Positions 1-11,112 of a DNA stretch of 64,000 nt are shown one piece after another. How positions within the stretch are numbered: the stretch's first letter is position 1; the number at the start of each line of letters is the position of its first letter. A program made the position numbers and the translations under genes. The notes under the pieces were generated by a model. It was not told the origin of the DNA. It searched no databases and worked only from the letters and a program-made list of their open reading frames with translations. Where the stretch lies: NCBI GenBank assembly GCA_958430865.1, contig CAUDNR010001136.1, forward strand, positions 1-64,000, in the 5' to 3' direction. Source of the stretch: Entrophospora sp. SA101. Taxonomy: Eukaryota > Glomeromycota > Glomeromycetes > Entrophosporales > Entrophosporaceae.

Positions 1-430
1 GTGTTGTTATAACGGGAGTGACTTGTATTATGATATTTCCAATAATTAATTCGTTGTTATTCATAATTAATTTCGTCGCCCGTAATTAGTTTCGTCTCCC
101 GTAATTAGTTTTGTCACCTGTAATTAGTTTTGTCTCCCGCAATACGGTAATTATGTTTTTAAAGAGGAAAATGGTAATTAATTACGATAATTACGTACTT
201 ACGGTAATTATGCAATTACCATCCAATGTAGTGTTAAAAACGGTTTGCATAGAAAATTTTCACAATAGTAATTAATTTGTCGCCCGTAATTAATTTCGTC
301 ACCGTGATTAATTTCATTACCTGTAATTAGTTTCGTCACCCGTAATTAATTACGTAATTACGTTTTTAAAGAGTGAAAGTGGTAATTAATTACGTTAATT
401 ACAAATTACGTATTTATGGTAATTAGCTAA
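1..430. repeat. TAATTA-rich tandem repeat block
   Basis: Short units of about 22-24 bp, built on GTAATTAGTTTCGTC followed by a C-rich step, repeat at about 70-145 and again at about 268-350. Each cluster is followed by a similar stretch rich in GTAATTAATTACG and ending in AATTACCAT (about 165-222 and 381-440), which gives a higher-order period near 215 bp. No open reading frame was seen. Function unknown; probably satellite-like or the edge of a mobile element. Confidence 0.7.
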
Positions 431-720
431 TTACCATATCATGTATACTTGTTGTATCCTCCTTCAGCTTTTCCTTTAGTAGTTTCATTTATTGTTTTAA
501 GTTTAGTTTCTTTACAAAGAGCACATTTGGCATTTTTCACTATTATACCTTGAAAATGTTTAAAAGATAACAAGTTTGTCCACCCAACCCCCAATTCTGC
601 TTTATTTTTACTTGATTTTGTAATTTTTCTATACTTCGGAGCCTACTCTAATTTCATTGCAAACTACACATTTACCACATAATACTATATTGGGAATGCT
701 AGTACTAAGTAAAGTATGTC
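431..720 (-). pseudogene. Cys-rich coding relic
   Basis: On the minus strand, pieces of reading frame show zinc-binding style pairs, KCALCKETK at about 450-530 and CGKCVVCNE at about 650-700. They lie in different frames and are separated by stops. No complete gene can be drawn. It may belong to the same decayed multi-copy family as the neighbouring plus-strand Cys-rich relic, but that is a guess. Confidence 0.25.
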
Positions 721-892
721 AAATTGCAGATGCTGATGTATGCAGCTGGAATTAAGTTAAAAAAGTGTTAAAATATATCTATAAAGTTAAAGTATGTGTT
801 ACATATTGACATGTCCCCCACTTTAATTGAACAATAAAGTTTTTTACTTTAAAAATTACATAGTTGCTAGAATAGAGATAAATGGATAACTA

Positions 893-1471
893 ATGAGAGA
901 ACTAACTTATACACTTTTAGATTTAGAAAGAACAAGTCGAAAAACTTGTGATTTTTGCTCCAATATTTATGGAGAGGATAATAAGTCTGTTAATCAAATA
1001 GTGGCTCATATTAAAACAAATGGCAAATATGTTGCAGATGATGTAGTTTGTGAAAACCATAAGGAAAAATTTGAAAATGATGAATTATTAAAATGTGAGA
1101 GATGCAGTAGATTACAAAATAGACATTACCTTGATGTTCATAGTGGTAAATATATTTGCTTTTGTGTCAAATATGAAGAAGTTATGGAAGAAAAGGAACT
1201 TCCCTTTTTGCCTAATTAAGAAATAAGTCAAACTGCTTTTTATGAGAGACAAATAAACTCCTTAAAAGAAGAATTGAATGAGGCTGAAGAAGCATTGGAA
1301 ATCAAAAGAGAGGAAGCAACCAAATTTCAAGAAAAATCTGAAGAGTGGAGTAAGAGACAAAAGCAGGAATTATTGGCTAAGATAAATGGTTTAGAAGAAA
1401 AAATTAAACAACTAGAAGAGGAAAACAAGAAGTTAAAAGAGGAAAAAGAATGGTCAAATTACTCAAATTGA
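893..1471 (+). pseudogene. Cys-rich plus coiled-coil protein, interrupted by a stop
   Basis: One reading frame runs from the ATG at 893 to 1471 and is broken only by a TAA at 1217-1219. The first 108 codons hold zinc-binding style pairs (CDFC near residue 19, CERC near residue 68) and a VCENHKEKF stretch. After the stop the same frame continues as a highly charged heptad-like coiled coil rich in Glu and Lys. Further frame remnants continue to about 1915. I infer a multi-copy, possibly transposon-associated family. It could instead be two short genes, but the shared frame argues for one broken gene. Function not recognised. Confidence 0.5.
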
Positions 1472-2745
1472 AGTTAAAGAAACTAAGAAATGATCTTGAT
1501 TGAAAACAAGAAAGTAATTTTTCTCTGTATAAATTGAAATTCATTCCAACTATCAAAGAAAATGATAGGTTGTCTTCCTTTAGATGTAAGTTAGAGAAAA
1601 TGTTCTGGCTTTTGATATCTTATTGATGATAATCCAACAATAATAAAAAAAGCAGCTACAGTGTTACTGATAAAAATAAGATTTACATTCTTCCTGATTA
1701 CAAACATAATCATAGTACTACTGAATCTAATATCTAACATGTTAAAAACTACTGTCTCTGACTTAAAAGGTGAAGATTTTGCAAAGCTGCCAATGAATAT
1801 AAAAACTATATTTCAAGAACAAAGGAAATTATGATGATAAATCTATTTATGAATAGTAGATATAGCTTTTTTAGGTTTTATGATTTATGTCATTAGAAGA
1901 ATTAAAAGGAAAAAATAAATCAATATTGTAACAATGAGATTATTTTTTCTTCTAAGGACTTCTGTTTTTTGCTGGATAATAGCACATCTTCATTATGCTT
2001 TCTTTTTCTAACATTTATTATTTTTCTTCTTGGTAAATTTCATAAGTGATCCTTTCTTTTCTTAGATAGGCTTCAAGTGTCTAAATATCATTTATTTTGA
2101 AAATATAAGGAGCAATTTTTTCACCTTGTTCTTTCTTCAAAATACTTCTGATAGTACTATAATTCTTGGGTTCCATATTAGATCTGATGTAAATTAATTT
2201 CATATTATTATTTTTACATAAAGAGGAATAGTTCTATATATCATTTAAGATAACAAATGAGACATTATAAAACTAATTGTGATGATAAAACTAAATTTTG
2301 ATCCCTGAAATTTTTGGCAATACCAATGTTCACTTTGTCTGGTTTAGTTACAGTAAGCTTCAAGTGTCTGAGTATCATTTATTTTGAAAATATAAGAGGC
2401 AATTTTTTTACTTTGTTCCTTTTTTAAAATACTTCTGATAATACTATAATTTTTGGGTTACATAGTAGATGAGTTTCATATTAATTATTTTATCACTTAA
2501 CAAAATGGGACATTATAAAACTCTTAATTATGATCACGTTACAAATGACTAAATTTTGATCCCTGAAATTCTTGGTAATACAAATGTTCACTTTGTTGCA
2601 ATATGCCCCATATAATGATTATCTTTTACTTTATTATCATCTCAATCTATTTATTATTGGAAATTCTTTCTTTCAATATAAATATTTTTTTATTCCTATT
2701 TGTTTTTTTATATTTTTATCGTATATATATCGAAAATACTTGAAG
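1472..2745. other. Decayed coding relic and dispersed repeats
   Basis: No intact gene. 1472-1915 holds scattered coding-like pieces following the Cys-rich relic. 1922-2160 resembles on the minus strand a short open frame (TLEAYLRKE, YEIYQEE) that is intact in the second copy near 56900-57165. The rest is a repeat pair described separately. A plus frame opens at 2572 and runs into RPN8, but its hydrophobic, AT-driven residues are not part of that protein. Confidence 0.5.
2069..2600. repeat. Imperfect direct repeat pair of a dispersed element
   Basis: Two units of about 260-280 bp lie in tandem. Each contains GGCTTCAAGTGTCT or AGCTTCAAGTGTCT, then ATCATTTATTTTGAAAATAT, then ACTTCTGATA, and ends with CTAAATTTTGATCCCTGAAA. 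The terminal part recurs at about 17675-17745, which shows a dispersed family. Confidence 0.6.
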
Positions 2746-2964
2746 ATGGTGCCAACCACAATCAATCCTATAGCAGTTTCTCAAAACACCACAGTGATAG
2801 TTCACCCTTTAGTCTTGTTGTCAGTTGTTGATCACTATAATCGAGTTGCAAAGAATACAAAAAAACGAGTGGTTGGAGTTTTGTTGGGCCAAAATAATGG
2901 TAAAACCGTTAATGTTGCTAATAGTTTTGCTGGTAAGAATAATTGATTTGGATTTCGTTGTTGA

Positions 2965-2997
<33 letters not shown>

Positions 2998-4177
2998 CAT
3001 TATTATTAAATTGTTTGAATTTATTGATCGAGTCTGATTGATTGATTCGTTGGTTGATTCATTCATTTTGTAGTTCCGTTTGAAGAAGACGAAAGAGATC
3101 TGTCAGTTTGGTTTTTGGACCATAATTATGTAGAAGCTATGAATGATATGTTTAAAAAAGTTAATGGTATGAAGATGATAATAATTAATAATAATAAATT
3201 TAATCTACTATTGACCATTACCATCATTCATTTATCATTATTTATTCGTTAATTTATTAGCCAGAGAAAAGATGATTGGATGGTACCATAGTGGACCTAA
3301 ACTTCGTGCATCAGATTTGGAAATTAATGAATTGTTTAAAAGGTATACACCAAATCCTGTTTTGGTTATTGTGGACGTTAAACCTAAAGATATTGGTATA
3401 CCAACTGATGCTTACTTTGCCATTGAAGAGATTAAAGATGTAGGGGGTTTTTTTTTAATTAGCATGATCATTATCATAATAATAAAATCAATGATTATTA
3501 TTTATTTATTTATTTTACTATTAATTATTATTTATTTATTTATTTATTTATTTATCGATCGATTAATCAATCAATCGATATAATAATTGTAGGATGGCAC
3601 AGCGACCACAAAAACTTTTATGCACGTTCCTTCACAAATCGAAGCTGAAGAAGCCGAGGAAATAGGAGTAGAACATCTTTTACGTGATATAAAAGATAAT
3701 GCAGTTGGAACTCTTTCCACACGCGTGACAGATCAACTAAACTCATTGAAGGGTCTACAATCAAGATTGGAGGAGATCCGTGATTATTTACAAAAGGTAG
3801 TTAACGGTACTTTGCCCATCAATCACCAAATCCTTTATAATCTTCAAGACATCTTTAATCTATTACCAAATTTAAACATCACTGAAATGGTCAAGGCATT
3901 TTCGGTTAAAACAAATGATCAACTGTTGGTTATATATTTGTCATCATTGGTTCGTGCTGTAATTGCATTACATAATCTGATTAATAATAAAATTGAGAAT
4001 TTGAAAGGTGAGAGTATTCAACCAGAAGAAGAGGAGAAAAAGGAAGAAAATAAAATAAAGGATTCATCAAAAGATGTAAAGGAAAATAATAATGGTGCTG
4101 GTGGTAGTGGTGGTGGTGGTAATGGTGTTGAAAATAATAATAACAATACAAAAGAAAATAAAGAAAACAAAAAATAA
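2746..4177 (+). CDS. RPN8: 26S proteasome regulatory subunit RPN8 (PSMD7)
   Basis: Non-catalytic MPN-domain subunit of the 19S lid, which pairs with the deubiquitinase RPN11. Exons 2746-2932, 3074-3166, 3261-3439 and 3593-4177 join in phase to give 347 residues. The MPN domain covers about residues 10-150. Where catalytic JAMM proteins have HxH, this one has WYHSGPKLR, as expected for RPN8. A helical C-terminal region follows (residues about 180-290, with [11 protein letters not shown]), then an acidic and Gly/Asn-rich tail (Gly run GGSGGGG). The Met at 2746 is chosen because family similarity begins at once ([11 protein letters not shown]); the open frame upstream to 2572 looks like AT-rich noise. 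Introns are AT-rich, one with an ATT microsatellite. A second copy lies at 57708-59139. Confidence 0.95.
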
Positions 4178-4393
4178 AGATTTCGGTTAATTTATTATAA
4201 TTTTTATAGAGAAAAAAATATATACATCAATATGTAATTGTAGAAAATCATTATAATAATGTGTTGAAATAAAATTAATTGATCTACACCCCTGTTTCCA
4301 AAATTTACAAACTATAATGATATTTTATGAGTTTTTTAAAGACTAGAATTTTTAACAAAAAATAAATAGCGCTGTGTAGGTAGATATAATATA

Positions 4394-5050
4394 ATGACGA
4401 GGAAAAATAAAAAGAATAATGAGCCGTCCGTGGCTAATAACTCGAACAAGAGTGGTGGTGGTGGAGTCAATAATTATACTAGTAATAACAACAATTATAA
4501 AGGCAGCAACAACAATAACAATAACAATAATTATAATAATGCTAATACAAAAAGTAAATAATTTTTATTTTGGAGAATTTTCTTGAGAGAAGAAGAACTC
4601 ATGTTAATTGCTTTTGATTATTTAGACAGTAGAAAATACATGAATAACAACGAATCGTCTAAATATAACAATAATTGGAATTCGATAAAAGATTCAAGGA
4701 TAATATCATCAGCTGAGGATAACGAGAAACTAGCAAGAAGAACACAAAGATTTAATAATAGCAAAAAAGAACCAAAAGGCATGTCAGATGTCGATATGTT
4801 CTTGATTGCTATTGTATGCACTTGGAATGTTTCTAAATTTATTGAAAACAATTCCACAAAAACAACACTTGATCCCTCTAATAATGATAATACCATCACC
4901 GAAACAACTAACAATAATATGAAACGTATGAAAGCATACGACTTCTTTATAGATCGTGAACCACCTGTGTGTTTTAGTGAATTATATTCAATTAATGAAG
5001 ATCAACTCTGTGAGGAATTGGAGGAACGTTTAAATATTGGGAAAATATGA
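4394..5050 (+). CDS. N-rich protein of unknown function
   Basis: Not recognised. An ATG at 4394 opens a basic, Gly- and Asn-rich stretch (MTRKNKKNNEPSV, then NNNNNNNNY) that stops at 4561. A second frame from about 4590 to 5050 encodes EELMLIAFDYLDSRKY, a charged middle part, then MSDVDMFLIAIVCTWNVSKF and an acidic C-terminus ending LCEELEERLNIGKI. The frames join if 4554-4589 (GTAAAT...GAG) is a 36-nt intron, which would be short for this window. Otherwise the downstream frame starts at its own Met near 4601. The gene lies 216 bp after RPN8 on the same strand and converges with the TerD gene. Second copy at 59356-60012. Confidence 0.5.
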
Positions 5051-5511
5051 TTTTTAGCTTGAGGAAAAAAAAGGTAATCAAATCTCCTTGCCTTTTTTAT
5101 ATTTCTTTCTTTGTGATATGCATAAAATGTGTTTGTTTTTCACATATATTCTCTTTATACTTTACATAGATAATAAAAAACTTTTTTTTTTTTTGTAAAT
5201 AATATAGATTCGTGTTAGAAATTAATAATAATTTTATCAATATAATAATCTATGGCAAGATTTAACATAGTAGAGAAAAAAATGTTTTTACTGTTAATAA
5301 TAATAATGTTTTTACTGTTAATAATAATAATGTTTTTACTGTTAATAATAATAATACATACAATCATTATATATATATACATAATACATATATATTTATT
5401 TATTTATAGCAAAACAAAATGTTAATAAAAAATTATTCTTTACTTTTATCCACTCATATACATACATACATACATACATGATTCTTACCAACCCATCAAA
5501 ATCATTAGATT
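5051..5511. other. AT-rich spacer between convergent genes
   Basis: Holds a short tandem repeat (listed separately), TA and TACA microsatellites near 5371-5480 and T-runs. No gene seen. Confidence 0.7.
5282..5354. repeat. 24-bp tandem repeat, three units
   Basis: The unit ATGTTTTTACTGTTAATAAT followed by AATA repeats three times, essentially perfectly. It is also present in the second copy near 60244-60316. Confidence 0.9.
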
Positions 5512-6977
5512 TTAATACATTAATCCAACTTCGCCAATTCCAATTTCAATCAAATCATAATTATTGACATTTCCACCTACCGCCCTATTTATTGGAATTA
5601 CTTCCCACATTCCATCACGCGCTCTTCGTACACAACACATTATAACAGCTTGACTATTGTTTGCATTGTCAAATGTACATTTTACCAATTCTTTGTCAGG
5701 TGTAGCCTCATCATACATTTTGAAATTTTTTGAAGGAAAATTGCTAATTGTTGGTGCCAAGTATGATGAAAGTATAAAATAAAGTTGGGTTACTTCTGGT
5801 GGTAATTGATCAAGCTTTGCAGTGATTCTTTGATGGCCTATTTTTTTGTGGCGATGATGGTGATTATGATGATGATGATGATAATAATAATTGTTGTTAC
5901 TATTCATTTAACACACGCACGCACACACGTGTGTGTGTGTATATATATACATATACCGTACATACAATGTGTTATTACCTTTTTTATTAGTTCCATCCAT
6001 GACATCTCCAGAATGCTTCATGTGAGGAAATTTAGGATAAAAAACCGAAGCATAATCATATTTTTTCCAAAGAGCAACACCTGCATAAACCAAACAAGTT
6101 CCATCCAAATAATCAGTGGCACCACTTGTTGGATAGTCCCAGAACAAATCAAATGTCAAATTCTTGATCGCTTCTGCTTTTGAAATGCTATAAAGAACCA
6201 CAATTAGTTGTATTAAACTACCAGGCACTACACCGAAATCTGATAATGTGCTCTGTCTCGAATCAGTATAATCCTTTACCAAAAAAAAATTATATACAAC
6301 AATCATGATTATCATTTTTTAATGATGATGACAATAATAATAATAATAATAACAATAATAATAATAATATATTTTTTTAAAAAAATTAAATATACAATCG
6401 AACGTCTAATTTTATTTTTTACCTGCAATTCTTTTCCATTAAAAATCAATTTTTGTTTCATAGGGTCAACTTTGAATTCATTTTTAATCAAACCTCGTAA
6501 AGCGACAATGGTCTTTATATCTTTGATTTGGAATGTACGTTTTGTCCCATCCAAAGAAGCTATGTAAATAACTCCTGCCGCTGCTGCACCTTGAGAATTA
6601 TCAGACGGTTGATTTGTTGGTACTACGCTGCCAATGCTATCGATATCAACCTTAAAAGGTGCTTTATCCCATGCTAAGCTTATAGCTTTTAATTCCTCGG
6701 GTCCAAGTTTTTGATCACATTCTGGACAATTTTGTTTGGGTCCTACATTTAATTGAGTTATTAAACACTTCAAGTATGAAGCAATGATTATTTGATTGTT
6801 TGATTAGAGAAAAAAAAAAAGTTGAATGTTTATTTTGGTTTGTTTTGCTTTAAAATTTATAAATAACAAATAACGTACCCTCAAACAAAAAGAAGTAACG
6901 TGTTGACAACGTTCAGTAATTGTAGACGAAAAAAACTCCTTGGAAAGTTTTTCGATTTTGCATTTTGAGCATTTCAT
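5512..6977 (-). CDS. RING-like / ubiquitin-like / TerD-domain fusion protein
   Basis: Exons 6977-6879, 6767-6423, 6273-5979 and 5837-5512 join in phase to give 354 residues. Residues 3-50 form a RING-like zinc motif: C3-x2-C6, C24-x-H26, C31-x2-C34, C47-x2-C50. About residues 99-175 are a ubiquitin-like domain (VIYIASLDGTKRTFQI, QKLIFNGKELQ, PGSLIQLIVVLYS). About residues 180-352 match the TerD family of tellurite/stress proteins (FDLFWDYPTSGATDYLDGTC, MKHSGDVMDG, LPPEVTQLYFILSS), which binds calcium through conserved acidic residues. Domain order suggests an E3-like or ubiquitin-linked stress protein; that role is inference. It diverges from GrpE across 472 bp. The RING has a slightly long H-x4-C spacing, so it might be another zinc fold. 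Second copy at 60474-61939. Confidence 0.85.
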
Positions 6978-7449
6978 TTTGTTTTTTCTAATGAATTAAT
7001 ATTATATATATTCCAAGAAAACTAAAATTATTTTTCCTTAAATTTGATCGGTTAATTTTAATCTAGAAAGTGTAATATAATATAAAGGAAAAAAATAATT
7101 AACAATGAACCCGATTGATTATTAATATTAAAAAAAAGTGAACATTTTTAAAATGCATACATATTGTTTAATAATTTATAGTGATCTACGCAAAGCATCA
7201 AAAATTGTTCTCAAATTTTGAATTTTTTCGGTTTTTATAGCTTCTTTTATATTAAGTTTTATTTTTTATGTTTAACAATGTTTCGAATATGGAAAAAAGG
7301 TGCCTAAAACTGGTCGTTCCATTCATTATTATTATCCAAAATCTATTGGATGATTACTTTTAATAAGTAAATAGATAGCACGTGTAATTGTGGGAAATTT
7401 AATCTAAAGATTTTGGAAAATCTTTTTTTTTTTTTTTTATAATAAAAAT
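6978..7449. other. Divergent intergenic region (TerD gene / GrpE)
   Basis: Probable bidirectional promoter region between two genes read outward. Only AT-rich sequence and T- or A-runs were seen; a T-run lies just before the GrpE start. No gene or clear element. Confidence 0.6.
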
Positions 7450-8293
7450 ATGAATTCTATCACATCGACATTAAGAAGACAATTTATCTTTCTTACAAGG
7501 TCTAATAATTCATTAATCAGAATTAACTGCGGCGGAATTACCAATCAAATAAAATCAATTGCAACAATTCAACGTCAAAAGCCAATTTTATTTCAAAATT
7601 ATCACTTTTCAAAAAATCCTTACCAAAATCAACAATCATATTCGACCATATCAAATAATCAAGAACAAGATGCGCCAAAAGAAACAAAAGGAGAAGATAA
7701 TCCAGAAATAGATTCAAAAGATAAATCTACGTCAGAAATCGAACAAAAAGATAAACAGATAGCTGAACTCAAGGTTATTATTTAAAAAAAAAAATCAATT
7801 GAATTATCCTCACTTTTTTCCAAAAATGATCCTTACGATTATGATTATGTAGGACAGTTATTTACGATGCTTGGCTGAAATGGAGAATTTACGAGTAAGA
7901 ACCAGACGAGAAATAGATCAAAAATCAGATTTTGCAATACAAAAATTTGCCACCGATGTACTCAACACACTTGATAATTTAAGATTGGCACTAAATTCTG
8001 TACCGCCAGAATTACGTACCAACACCGAGAACAGTGCACTTGTAAGTTTATACTCGGGTCTTTCATTAACTGAATCAGAATTGTTTGCAACCTTGAAAAG
8101 ATATGGTATAGAAGAGATTAATCCCATAGGGGAAAAATTTGATCCAAATATACATGAGGCAGTATATCAGGAAGTTGTGCCTGGTAAAGAGGTTGGGACT
8201 GTTTCAAATGTACAGAAAGTTGGATATATTTTGAAAGGTAGAATTATTAGGCCGTCACAAGTTTTCGTAGTTAAAGAAGAAGAAGGAGAATAG
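7450..8293 (+). CDS. MGE1: Mitochondrial GrpE nucleotide exchange factor
   Basis: Nucleotide exchange factor for mitochondrial Hsp70, needed for matrix protein import and folding. Exons 7450-7773 and 7853-8293 join in phase 0 to give 254 residues. The N-terminus is a typical matrix-targeting presequence (MNSITSTLRRQFIFLTRSNN, basic and hydroxylated, no acids early), followed by a charged coiled coil. The GrpE core has AEMENLRVRTRREI, the helix around FATDVLNTLDNLRLAL, and the beta domain FDPNIHEAVYQEV and VGYILKGRIIRPSQV. The length is usual for the eukaryotic family. The 79-nt intron begins GTTATT, a weak donor, but the frame and the conserved joined helix support it. Second copy at 62412-63255. 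Confidence 0.95.
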
Positions 8294-8704
8294 ACATTTG
8301 ATTGGGATTTAAAGTATTTCTTTTTATCCTATCAGAGTTGATCGCTTTTTTAATTGATTTTTCTTTTGACAATAAATTTATTAATATCACTACGATTATA
8401 ACTTGGTTAAATGATTCTCTCTCTCATTTTGATTTCCCTCGTCAAGAATTCAAAATAAACAAATCTATTGCTTGATTGGATTGATTGAATTTAAAAATAT
8501 TTATAAAGGTTTTTTTATTTTTGTTATACATTATATACATCAAACCTATTATGATGAGTTGAATCCCAAGATGATGAAAGTTTATCTTTTTTTCTGAACT
8601 CTTTTGCCCAACACCTAAATAACTTTTTTTTTTTTAAAAAAATTAAAAAGAGATTAAAATTATCATCTAATTTATTAAATATTAATAATTATATATAATT
8701 ATTT
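8294..8704. other. Convergent spacer (GrpE / DHHC gene)
   Basis: AT-rich 3' flanks of two genes that face each other. T-runs at about 8625-8637 and A-runs follow. No gene seen. Confidence 0.6.
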
Positions 8705-10295
8705 TTATATTGTTATTTCACTTACACAAAAAAATTTTCTTATTATATACATTAATCTTCTATGCCATGGATTTGAATAATAAGGTCTTCTCCAAGGATT
8801 CTCGTCATATTCATCTTCGTAGTGTACATTGGTATAATATCCAATTTGTTGTCGATGACTTAAATATTCAACTGTTGACATGTCCATTAAATCTAAAAGT
8901 ATATTTGCAAAATAACATATAAATAAGCCTATATCTTATAAAAATATGCATATAATCGTATAGAGTACTTACAAAGTCTCAAATGAAAGAATAATAAATA
9001 TCCAACAAATAATGCAACAACTGAACTTAGAAATATTAATAGTATATTAACAAATAATCCAAATATAACTATATTTGAATTTGTAGATGAAAATATTTTA
9101 TGTACTAATAAAGAAACAATAAATGTGTGTTAATTAATGATTAAATAATTAAACTTGTGTTAAATAATAGTTTGGATACTTGCTATTCATTTCATAGTCA
9201 TGTTGTGTTCCAGAATTGAGATAAACGCTCAATGCACATAAAGAAAGCCAAAGACTCATTGTTGATCCAAAAAGAGATGAAATTATAAATATTATAAACG
9301 TACTAGTTAATAATAATAATATAATTATAATTAATATTAGTTTATTATATTATTATTATATCATTAATTTACTATTTACAGTGAAATTTACCGATAATTT
9401 GCTTCGGCTATACAACTATTTAACCATCTACAATGATGATCAAAGCCTTGAATACACTAGTTATAAATATAAAAATAGTCATTAAGTCATTGAAAGAGAG
9501 TGCGTGTGTGATAATGATAATGGTGATGGTAATGGTAACGATAATAATACCTTATTACAAAATTTACAATGCCTTGTGCCAGACCCTCTAAAAAAATGAT
9601 AAAAGATAAATTATTAAAAATTAAAATTCTAAAAAAACCATTTATCGTATCTTTATCATGTAAAGAGAAATAAATACTAACACATGAGATCTACAGATAT
9701 AACACCAACCATCCACTACTATGGGTGTACCTTTAGTTCCTGGATAAGACAAATCTCTTCCTCTTCCCTCTTTTATAACTTTAAAATCTGATGTATCGGT
9801 TAAAGAAACCTTTATACTTGTAAATATTACAACTAAACAAAAAATTAATTCTAAAAATTTCCAAGTTGATTTTCTTCTTTGTATTGTAAATATATTTCTA
9901 TAATAATAATTTTGATTGCTGTTATCGCCAATATTATCATCATCACCTATATTGTCATTTATATTATCATCTATATTATTACTATCATCGATATTGTCAT
10001 TATTATAATTACTATTAACATTGTTTATAAAAATTTGTTCGCCATATTTTTCATCATCAATTACAAATTTGAGTGAAAATTCAAAATATCCTATTATAAG
10101 TGTAATCATAATAACCCAATGCATAATCAACCAAAAATCAAAAGGTGGATGATATCCGTGACTTCTATACCATGAAACATTAAAGTTATTATTGTTGTTA
10201 CCATAACTACCATTGCTAGTTTTAAATTTGCTATTACTGCTGTTGCTATTACTGTTACTATATATGTTAGAAAGGGGTGAAGTTGTACCAGACAT
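8705..10295 (-). CDS. DHHC-type palmitoyltransferase
   Basis: Membrane S-acyltransferase. Exons 10295-9682, 9587-9551, 9456-9392, 9302-9184, 9104-8973 and 8892-8705 join in phase to give 384 residues. An N-terminal Ser/Asn-rich tail precedes hydrophobic segments near residues 52-75 and 147-165. An acidic Asn/Asp loop lies between them. The Cys-rich domain spans several exons (WCYICRSHV, GSGTRHCKFCNKC) and ends in the catalytic DHHC followed by RWLNSC, with Arg where Pro is usual. Two more membrane segments follow (FIIFISSLFGSTMSLWLSL and NIVIFGLFVNILLIFL). STVEYL near the C-terminus fits the TTxE motif. The intron after 9184 must start with GCAAGT, a GC-AG intron, to keep frame. The 3' part recurs at 63667-64000. 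Confidence 0.85.
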
Positions 10296-10557
10296 ATTTC
10301 TTCTTTTAAATAAGGAGGAGAGGAGGGGGAAAAACAGTCAAAAAAAGGTAGTTTTCAATTTTTATCATTTAAATTTTTAAAATGTTGGATCGAGAAAAAA
10401 TTGATATTGTTGTTAGTCAATTTGATTGGTCAATTTTTATTACAATGACTTGTGTGGAATATGAGCGGGATACAAGATATCTTATCATATGAAAATTTAA
10501 TAAATTAGAAGTAATTATGCTAAAAGAGTAACTATTTTTTTCTATACATGAATTAGT

Positions 10558-10909
10558 TTAATTGCCAAATAGGGACCAATCAAGAATTTCAAAACTCGAT
10601 ACAACTTTTTTAAATTCTTCTAGAGCAACTGTAGCATCATTTTCTATGGCTATAGCTGTATTTTTACTACTACTACCTTCACCAATAGAAAATGGCACAT
10701 TGTAATGAATAACTATGTCAGTTTTATGGGCAAACAAACGAATCAACGTCATGAATACGTTTATTTGATTGCGTGCGTTCGGGTTATCTTCGTTGAATTT
10801 TGTGACGACTTGTTGTCCATTTAGAAAATATGCCTGAACATCCGAAGTTCTATACTCGTTGATTAAAAAATCGAATTAATTGATTAGAACGTTGTTTTGT
10901 TGGTGAAAA

Positions 10910-10940
<31 letters not shown>

Positions 10941-11069
10941 TAACTTGTAATTTGTTCGCTTACCCGAGAAGTGGAATATCTGAAGCAGAAGTTAAAGGAA
11001 CGATTCCCTGAATTATCGAATTATTTTCTGCATCGTTGTCAAATGCTATGGAATTAAAATGATATCTAA

Positions 11070-11112
<43 letters not shown>

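Larger units (their letters stand above)
1922..9038. repeat. Copy 1 of a repeat of over 7 kb (second copy 56894-64000)
   Basis: From about 2087 to 9038 the sequence recurs at 57049-64000 with a constant offset of 54962. I saw no difference in the stretches compared, including introns, microsatellites and homopolymers. The first 165 bases or so (1922-2086) are only roughly 80 percent alike. The copy carries RPN8, the N-rich gene, the RING-Ubl-TerD gene, GrpE and the 3' part of the DHHC gene. Confidence 0.95.

Noticed and set aside
2572..2745. Upstream extension of the RPN8 frame
   Set aside because: The added residues are AT-driven hydrophobics without family similarity, and the conserved RPN8 start lies at 2746.
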